From contig JASEGJ010000010.1 in assembly GCA_030018135.1 (NCBI GenBank), forward strand, positions 1-37,282: a stretch of 37,282 nt of DNA, given 5' to 3'. The position numbers were made by a program, and so were the translations under genes. The number at the start of each line of letters is the position of its first letter. Within the stretch, counting starts at the first letter, position 1. This DNA is from Candidatus Hodarchaeaceae archaeon. GTDB taxonomy: Archaea > Hadarchaeota > Hadarchaeia > Hadarchaeales > Hadarchaeaceae. Shown here in pieces: positions 32,497-37,282 of this stretch. The notes beneath the pieces are model-generated. The model saw only the letters and a program-made list of their open reading frames with translations, was not told the DNA's origin and ran no database searches.

Positions 32497-33709
32497 CCCC
32501 GATGTCGTATGACCTAGCTATTTCGTGAAATGCATCCGCGACCTTTTGAAGTTGATCTCGGTTCAGGCCGTAAGTGTTTAATTTTATCAGCTTGGTCATC
32601 CCTGGATGTATGCCGGATATCTTCCTCTTTTTAAGTTCCTCGTGGAGGAAGAACCCGCGCCGTTCATGTTTTTTGGCGACCCTGTGGAAGGATGGGGTTT
32701 CGAAGCTGACGAGGGTGTGCCGCCTCGGCCGTTCGCCAAGTTGGTGGAAGTCCTTGATGCGTTCTAATTCTTTTACCAACCACCTGATTTTCTCCACCTC
32801 CTCCTCCCAGCGCTTCACTCGCCCGACGACGTGCGGGAAGCTCGCCATTAGCGTCGCGATTGGCGCCCCGAACACTGGCGGACATCCGAAGAGGAAGACC
32901 TCTTTTTTAGCGAAGGCACGGCCGCTCCAAGGACCTTTGATCGTCGAAGTTCTGAAAACCTTATCTGCGAACTCATAGGTTGTTGCTAAAATTCCTATTG
33001 GCCCAGATGCAGCCCAAGATTTATGCCCGCTACCCACCAGAAAATCTGCCTGCAACTTTTTGCCGTCTACAGGCATAACGCCCGCCGTGTACGCGGCATT
33101 CAAGATGAAAGGTACACCGTAACTCTTAGCTATTTTTCCAACCGCAGCTGCTTCAGCGAGGTTCCCGTAGCGGTAGTCGGCATGCGTTAGAAGTACCGAC
33201 GCCGGGAGCTCACCCGTTTCTCGCTTGACCTCATCGATTTTTACCGCATAGTCGTCTGCCTTTATCTTGAACTCGGGATAACCGCTGTGCGGCACCTCGA
33301 CTATCTTGAGGCCGTTGAGCTCAGCTGCGATGTAAGTGGTGTAATGAGCAAGCGAGTCGATCACTACCATGTCACCAGGCTCAGTTATTGCCTTGAAAAT
33401 CGCATTTTTTGCGCCCCTTGCGCCTGGTGTGAAGTTGACCTCGTCCATGTTCAAAAACTTGGCCACATCGTCGGCGAAGTCGAATATGGGCGGTTTTTTC
33501 ACCAGGTCAACGCGACCCTCTAAACAATAATCGCAGACGCTGTAGCCGTCGGCGAATGAGAGCAGGGTCTCGCGGGTTTCCGGGGGCAGTATTCCTCCCC
33601 TTTGAATCGGGTGTAAATTGATCCAACTCTCGTCGACCTCTCGGCGGAGGTTTTTGTATATGTCGAGATTTATTTCTCTCACCCTATCGTCCCCAAGAAA
33701 CTGTCCCAC
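32489..33709 (-). CDS. pscS: Sep-tRNA:Cys-tRNA synthase
   Basis: 406 residues, PLP fold type I. The PLP Lys is K230 in GSGHKSWAASG. The three Cys needed for sulfur relay are present: C59 and C62 (YSVCDYC) and C276 (FGCPP). NLHPIQRGG is the substrate-phosphate region. It turns phosphoseryl-tRNA(Cys) into Cys-tRNA(Cys), and with SepRS is the only Cys route in several archaea. The start is GTG 33709, with a perfect ATAAC-N3-GTTAT operator 8 bp upstream. An internal GTG near 33682 is an alternative. The divergent neighbour is a TusA-like sulfur carrier. Confidence 0.93.
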   Translation of the reverse strand: MGQFLGDDRVREINLDIYKNLRREVDESWINLHPIQRGGILPPETRETLLSFADGYSVCDYCLEGRVDLVKKPPIFDFADDVAKFLNMDEVNFTPGARGAKNAIFKAITEPGDMVVIDSLAHYTTYIAAELNGLKIVEVPHSGYPEFKIKADDYAVKIDEVKRETGELPASVLLTHADYRYGNLAEAAAVGKIAKSYGVPFILNAAYTAGVMPVDGKKLQADFLVGSGHKSWAASGPIGILATTYEFADKVFRTSTIKGPWSGRAFAKKEVFLFGCPPVFGAPIATLMASFPHVVGRVKRWEEEVEKIRWLVKELERIKDFHQLGERPRRHTLVSFETPSFHRVAKKHERRGFFLHEELKKRKISGIHPGMTKLIKLNTYGLNRDQLQKVADAFHEIARSYDIGVE

Positions 33710-33716
33710 GAACTTA

Positions 33717-33729
33717 ATAACTGTGTTAT
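33717..33729. promoter_or_regulatory. Operator candidate 2: ATAAC-TGT-GTTAT, divergent promoter
   Basis: A perfect palindrome in the 18-bp space between SepCysS (minus) and the TusA-like ORF (plus). TTTAAC on the minus side and CTTAATAAC on the plus side are possible TATA elements that overlap it, so a bound protein would block both promoters. Confidence 0.75.
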
Positions 33730-33982
33730 GTTAAATATCCTTTATCGAAAGCAAGGGTCGGCTCGAAAAATCGATATCCGGGGCGATGTTTGCCCTTACA
33801 CATTCGTGAAGTCGAAGCTCGCGCTGGAGGACATGGAGGGCGGCTAGGTGCTCGAGATCATCGTCGACCACGCGCCTGCCGTCGAAAACGTCCCGAGGAG
33901 CTTGACCAACGAAGGGCATAAGGTGCTCGAGGTTAGACAGGTTGGGGAAAGCGAGTGGAAGATCGTCGTGAGGAAGGCTTAG
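33728..33982 (+). pseudogene. TusA/SirA-like sulfur carrier with an internal TAG
   Basis: One frame from ATG 33728 to TAG 33980 (84 codons) encodes KIDIRGDVCPYTFVKSKLAL, the TusA fold with catalytic Cys in the CPxx motif, then after codon 40 (TAG, 33845-33847) VLEIIVDHAPAVENVPRSL and GESEWKIVVRKA. The TAG replaces a position that is Glu or Gln in relatives (G-E-V-L), i.e. one base change. Both halves are well conserved, so the break is recent, or the stop is read through. It shares an operator with SepCysS, for which it could deliver persulfide sulfur. The only available ATG overlaps the operator. Confidence 0.7.
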
Positions 33983-34396
33983 CGAACCTTTATTTCAAGT
34001 TCCTCAATTCTACCACCCTTGCAAATGTAGGCCCTTCTTTCTCTGATTTTTTTCCTTCGTCGCGCCTACGATTAGCCACGCCACGTCGGGCCATAGAGCC
34101 AAGAACTCCGCGTCCCTGCCGCTCACGTGGGCGCTGGCATTTGGGTGGGAGTGATAGATGCCGATGAGCGCCAGCCCCCTTGACTCGGCTTCCACGATGG
34201 CATTGTAGACGAATTCCGCGTCTATTTCGAAGATTGTCGCCGATTCCTCGATATTTTCGGCCGAAATTACATCCTCGACATTTAGGTCCGCGTTCGCCCG
34301 CTCCCCCACCAATAGACCACAACATTCCACGGGGAAGCACTTCAGCGAATGCTCATCGATCGCGCGCAGGTCCTCTTTTTGGATCTTGAGCCTCAT
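33979..34396 (-). CDS. JAMM/MPN+ metalloprotease, frameshift in an A7 run
   Basis: About 138 residues after joining frames. The JAMM residues are all present: Glu in PVECCGLLVG, HSHP and the S-x2-D of HVSGRD. The first frame ends early (KKGLHLQGW, stop 34010). Skipping one A in the A7 run (about 34045-34051) instead gives RERRAYICKGGRIEELEIKV and a TAA at 33979, the normal family C-terminus, whose stop overlaps that of the TusA-like ORF by 4 bp. Archaeal JAMM proteins remove ubiquitin-like SAMP/MoaD/ThiS modifiers or process carrier precursors. It may act in this sulfur island or on the MoaD-MoeB fusion. Confidence 0.75.
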
Positions 34397-34445
34397 CCGT
34401 CCACCACTTGACTAAACCCCCCCTTCCAAATTTAAAGAAAGAATT

Positions 34446-34532
34446 CCACCAGTCTTTGACTGGTGGTAACCCGTAGCTGAGTGACAGCATCCTGAAGTCG
34501 AGCATTTCATGCCGCCGGTCTTTGACCGGCGG
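34446..34532. repeat. Paired 9-bp hairpins with TTT loops and compensatory changes
   Basis: The first hairpin has arms CCACCAGTC and GACTGGTGG (34446-34466). The second has arms CCGCCGGTC and GACCGGCGG (34512-34532). Both loops are TTT. The stems differ at two pairs, A-T against G-C, each with both bases changed, so pairing is conserved. The 45 bp between contain no ORF. They sit between the JAMM and ThiI-type genes, 50 bp before the operator. They could be IS200/605-type ends, a MITE, or a structured RNA. Confidence 0.7.
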
Positions 34533-34581
34533 TTCTTGACAAACAAAAACAAATATGTCGCTAAAATCACGCTCGCTTTTA

Positions 34582-34594
34582 ATAACGTCGTTAT
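34582..34594. promoter_or_regulatory. Operator candidate 3: ATAAC-GTC-GTTAT
   Basis: A perfect palindrome 23 bp upstream of the ThiI-type start codon, overlapping the TATA-like CTTTTAATAAC. Confidence 0.75.
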
Positions 34595-34617
34595 GCTAAA
34601 AATTCTTAGGGTTCGCC

Positions 34618-35283
34618 ATGAGGGAAAAGGTCGTGTGCTTGGTCTCAGGGGGCATAGATTCCCCGGTCGCCTGCGCCTTGGCCGCTAGTAGGTTCGAGGT
34701 TTTGCCGCTTCACTTCTGCCTTTACCCCTACACGTGCGAGGAGACATTCCTCGTGGCGATGGAGGTGCTGAAGGATCTCAGGAAAAAGGCCAAGTTCAAG
34801 AAGGTCATCGTCTACCCCTGGGCGAGGATTTTGGACGCCATCCTGAAGTATCGGGAAAAGAGGAGCTACGCTTGCCTCGCGTGCAGGAAGAGCATGTTTG
34901 AGGTCGCCGAATCCATCTGCGAGCGGGAGGGGGCGGCGGGAATAGTAACGGGGGAGTCGCTCGGGCAGAAGGCGACTCAGACGTTGACGAACCTTGGTGT
35001 GACCTCCCGGGGGATCAAATTTCCGATCTTCAGGCCCTTGCTCGGCTTGGACAAGGAGGAGATAGAGGGGATCTCCAAGCGGATGGGCATCTGGCACGAG
35101 GTACACGCCGGCTGTTGCTTCGCCACCCCGAGGTACCCGCGGACGAGGGCTGAGCTCGAGGTGCTCGACAAGTTCCTCGAGGACCTAAGGATTCGAGAGG
35201 CGATTCAGCGGGGTTTTGAGGGGATTTTGGAGGTCCGCACCTTCGAGGAGGACTTCAAGGGCTACCTCGAGGCACTCGCATAG
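34618..35283 (+). CDS. ThiI-type PP-loop sulfurtransferase, no THUMP domain
   Basis: 221 residues. The PP-loop is SGGIDSP (10-16). The region YACLACRKSMFEVAESICER, then IVTGESLGQKATQTLTNLGV, is diagnostic of the ThiI AANH domain (tRNA 4-thiouridine synthase / thiazole sulfur donor). The N-terminal ferredoxin-like and THUMP domains are missing, so tRNA recognition must differ, or it serves thiazole or another thiolation. Cys pairs (CLAC, GCC near 164) could relay sulfur. The operator lies immediately upstream. ATG 34618 follows TTAGGG by five bases. Confidence 0.85.
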   Translation: MREKVVCLVSGGIDSPVACALAASRFEVLPLHFCLYPYTCEETFLVAMEVLKDLRKKAKFKKVIVYPWARILDAILKYREKRSYACLACRKSMFEVAESICEREGAAGIVTGESLGQKATQTLTNLGVTSRGIKFPIFRPLLGLDKEEIEGISKRMGIWHEVHAGCCFATPRYPRTRAELEVLDKFLEDLRIREAIQRGFEGILEVRTFEEDFKGYLEALA

Positions 35284-35341
35284 TTCTGGGCCCTGCGATG
35301 ACACTTTTGGTCGTCGACAGGGTGTTGACAAACCTTGGCGT

Positions 35342-36189
35342 TCACCTGAGCTTTTCCAAGATCGCGTGATGCCTCTCGCAGAATTCGTGTTCCTTCGGGC
35401 CGAGTTGGGCTAGGATGACCTCCTCCTGCCAATGGCCATTAAAGAGCCGACACTTCCTGTCGGGGCAAAACGGCTCGAGCATGAGGTGATGGAAGATAGC
35501 CTGCATCACATACCCCTTCATCACCTCCGTGAGCCTATCGTCGTCGTAATCGATGAACCTGCCCTTGAACCTCTCCTTCAACGCCTCTATGGGCACACCG
35601 CTCATCCCCAGCGCCGCGTATCGCTGCTTGAGTAGGTAGAACTCCTTGGGCTTGGCGGGCGCCTCGACGATACCAGTGGTGGAGATGATGGAAGGGAGGC
35701 CGTAGACGCTCACGCGCGCGTGGTATCTCCGGTCTCCCTCGTCGAAAGTGGCGAAGAAGCGGTTCGTGAAGATAATGTGAGCATGCTCGATGCTGAACTC
35801 GTCAGTTGGCAGAATTTCCCGGAGCAGCGCTTGGAGCTTGAATCCATCGTAGAGCACCCCAGTGAGCCTGAGGCTGGGGTCGCGAAGGAGCTTACGCTCG
35901 AACTCGATTTCACCGGGGAGTGGCTCAAAGTGCGTGTCTGGGTTCGACGGGTCGCGGATCTTCGTCTTGGCCAGCTTCAGAGCTAGGGCTTCGATTTTAT
36001 CCGGCGAAGTTGCTTAATGAAAGGTCCTCGCACCTCGACCGGGACCTTGCCAAATTTATCCTCCAGACAGCGGGCAATCTCAAACAGGTCGAGGGTCTTA
36101 GCTGAGAGGTCTTGGTACAAGTGGATGCTAGGCAAACGTTCGCTTATCACCGTTGAGTTGCTCATGTAGAGCACCACGTCTATTTTCAA
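35342..36189 (-). pseudogene. Putative metallopeptidase (DUF6775-like), frameshifted
   Basis: The N-terminal frame from ATG 36189 (MKIDVVLYMSNSTVISERLP...FIKQLRR) stops at 35983. The remaining frame (SPDKIEALALKLAKTKIRDP...) is open from about 36012 to 35342 and contains HIIFTNRFFATFDEGDRRYH, SIISTTGIVEAPAKP and a His/Cys-rich end (FHHLMLEP, CPDRKCRLFNGHWQEE). One base gained or lost near 36005 restores a protein of about 282 residues. The assignment to the DUF6775 putative metallopeptidases is by recollection of the central motif. It is downstream of thi4. Confidence 0.55.
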
Positions 36190-36270
36190 GCAGTTGTACT
36201 ACTTTAAGCGCTCCACCATACGCTCCGAAGGAAAGGATGAAAAGCGATGTGCAAATGGTAACTTGATCTT

Positions 36271-37056
36271 CTATAACTCCTGTAACTTCTGATACGCGAC
36301 TTCCGCTGCTCGCCGGCCGCTGATCAGCATCGAGCCGAAAGTTGGACCCATCCTCGGCAGGCCGTAGGCCGTCGTCACCGCCATCCCCGCAACGATGAGG
36401 CCTGGGTAGACCTCCCCCGTATGCTCGACAACGAGATCCTCGGAGCGCTCGACCCACATGGCCCCGTAGCCCGGCACCCTGATCAGGCCTCGCCGCTCGA
36501 GCAGGCGCACCACGGCCGCGTCGTGCCCCGTCGCATCGATCACGAGCTTGCTCTCCAGCCCGACCGGGTCAACGCATGTCAGCTCGCGGGGCAGCGTCGA
36601 CACGGGGGTCCAGTTGATAACAACGCCTCCCACGCGGTTCTTCTCCCGAAGCACGATGTCGTCGATCAGCGCCATGTTGAGTATCTTCGCGCCAGCGTCG
36701 CAGGCGGCGGCGATCAGCCTTGAGCAGGCGTGGGGACCATCGGCCACGTAAAGGCCCTTCGACGACTCTATGTAGGGGACCCTCAACTCATCGAGGATTT
36801 TTTGCGCTGGTGCTCGAATAGTAACCTTGTTGAGCAAAAACCCGCCGATCCAGAAACCCCCGCCTAGGTAGTTGTTCCGCTCGACGACGAGGGTGTTCAC
36901 GCCTCGCTCCGCCAGCCCCTTTGCGGCCATCAGACCGCTCGGGCCGCCTCCGACCACTATCACATCGCTCTCGGCGTATTTTTGAAAATCCTTCATGAAC
37001 TCGCCGACGATCGCCCTCGTTATTTCCTTTTCCCCCGCCGGTTCAAAGGCTACCAT
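36271..37056 (-). CDS. thi4: Thi4 thiazole synthase, Cys-type active site
   Basis: 261 residues from ATG 37056 (GTG 37065 also possible). The FAD/NAD Rossmann motif is [19 protein letters not shown], followed by [21 protein letters not shown] and [16 protein letters not shown]. It builds the thiazole phosphate precursor of thiamine from NAD, glycine and sulfur. At the position where methanogen enzymes have His and accept sulfide (H-V-D-P), this protein has Cys161 (LTCVDP), like the yeast suicide enzyme that donates its own Cys sulfur. An operator overlaps its promoter at 37167 with a leader of roughly 80 nt. Confidence 0.88.
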   Translation of the reverse strand: MVAFEPAGEKEITRAIVGEFMKDFQKYAESDVIVVGGGPSGLMAAKGLAERGVNTLVVERNNYLGGGFWIGGFLLNKVTIRAPAQKILDELRVPYIESSKGLYVADGPHACSRLIAAACDAGAKILNMALIDDIVLREKNRVGGVVINWTPVSTLPRELTCVDPVGLESKLVIDATGHDAAVVRLLERRGLIRVPGYGAMWVERSEDLVVEHTGEVYPGLIVAGMAVTTAYGLPRMGPTFGSMLISGRRAAEVAYQKLQEL

Positions 37057-37166
37057 TTCCACCACCGTCCACCGCTGCTATTTTCAAATCAGCCAAATCC
37101 TCGCCCTCTTGGGTATTAAGTTTTTGTTTTTCAAAGATCTCCTCGCTCCCGCATCGCCTTATTTAT

Positions 37167-37179
37167 ATAACAGTGTTAT
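37167..37179. promoter_or_regulatory. Operator candidate 4: ATAAC-AGT-GTTAT (Thi4 promoter)
   Basis: A perfect palindrome overlapping AT-rich TATA elements. On the minus strand the operator is followed by ATAAATAAGG, closely matching the segment after operator 1. The next gene upstream ends at 37196, so the site can only serve thi4. Confidence 0.75.
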
Positions 37180-37195
37180 ATTTATTTAAGTCATA

Positions 37196-37282
37196 TCACC
37201 TAATTTTCGCCGTAAAATAGTTCTTGAGATACTTCCTCACAGCTTTTTCCAATCCCTGAAGGTCACCGTAAAACCAGTTGGC
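37196..37282 (-). CDS. Partial gene, C-terminal 28 residues
   Basis: An open frame from the window edge (NWFYGDLQGLEKAVRKYLKN, then YFTAKIR) ends at TGA 37196-37198. It is a charged helix followed by a short tail. The family is not recognisable from this fragment. Confidence 0.45.
   Translation of the reverse strand, partial: ANWFYGDLQGLEKAVRKYLKNYFTAKIR

Noticed and set aside
33845-33847. TAG as pyrrolysine in the TusA-like gene
   Set aside because: No pyl gene is in the window and several genes end with TAG; a one-base nonsense change is simpler.
37110-37160. Seven-codon ORF (MRERGDL) in the thi4 leader as a second leader peptide
   Set aside because: It lies within about 10 bp of the TATA box, probably upstream of the transcription start, and has no Cys codons.
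1-37282. CRISPR array
   Set aside because: No regularly spaced direct repeats and no cas genes were seen.

Overview
The window is archaeal. It carries a TATA-binding protein, a geranylgeranyl-type prenyl diphosphate synthase, a Hef-type helicase, Sep-tRNA:Cys-tRNA synthase (SepCysS), traces of aIF2-alpha and Nop10, and two tRNA genes with encoded CCA and several small non-canonical insertions. AOR, HypC/HypD and a corrinoid protein with a UroD-type methyltransferase partner point to an anaerobe. Multi-intron tRNAs together with SepCysS fit an uncultured Thermoproteota-like lineage (Bathyarchaeia or a relative). That placement is inference.

Layout. 1-9,950 is mostly decayed DNA: two broken IS110 transposases, a rotted aIF2alpha-nop10-PAC2 gene string, a YkgJ-like remnant, a beta-helix remnant and a broken surface protein, around an intact helicase. 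10,017-13,185 holds two exported, C-terminally anchored phosphatases and a HExxH membrane protein. 13,488-16,400 has the prenyl synthase and AOR. 16,573-19,200 is a small integrated element in tRNA-Gln(UUG), with a HEPN gene and a tyrosine integrase. 19,268-26,559 is dense housekeeping: Lon-like membrane protease, tRNA-Gln(CUG), RAM and KH proteins, TraB, riboflavin reductase, PRC-barrel plus gamma-carbonic-anhydrase-like protein, radical SAM, MoaE, and a MoaD-MoeB fusion. 26,600-29,622 has TBP, a nine-residue cysteine-rich peptide ORF, and HypC (fused to a hotdog domain) with HypD. 29,704-32,500 has hemerythrin and HD remnants and the corrinoid/UroD pair.

32,489-37,282 is a sulfur-incorporation island: SepCysS, a TusA-like carrier with an internal TAG, a frameshifted JAMM protease, a ThiI-type PP-loop enzyme, a frameshifted putative metallopeptidase, and a Thi4 with an active-site-type Cys.

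Main discovery. A perfect palindrome, ATAAC-N3-GTTAT, occurs four times, each time in a promoter: between SepCysS and TusA, before the ThiI-type gene, before Thi4, and before the ORF for MRNSLCACC. Three sites sit at sulfur-transfer genes and the fourth at a Cys-codon-rich mini-ORF. I infer an undescribed archaeal cysteine/sulfide-responsive regulon. Other strong signals are the two triple-insertion tRNA-Gln genes, an integration site whose duplicate lacks the T-loop insertion, a paired hairpin with compensatory changes beside the ThiI-type gene, and a sulfur-carrier/E1 fusion with a buried Gly-Gly in a window that also encodes a JAMM protease. Several island genes carry a single frameshift or stop, so read-level checks matter.
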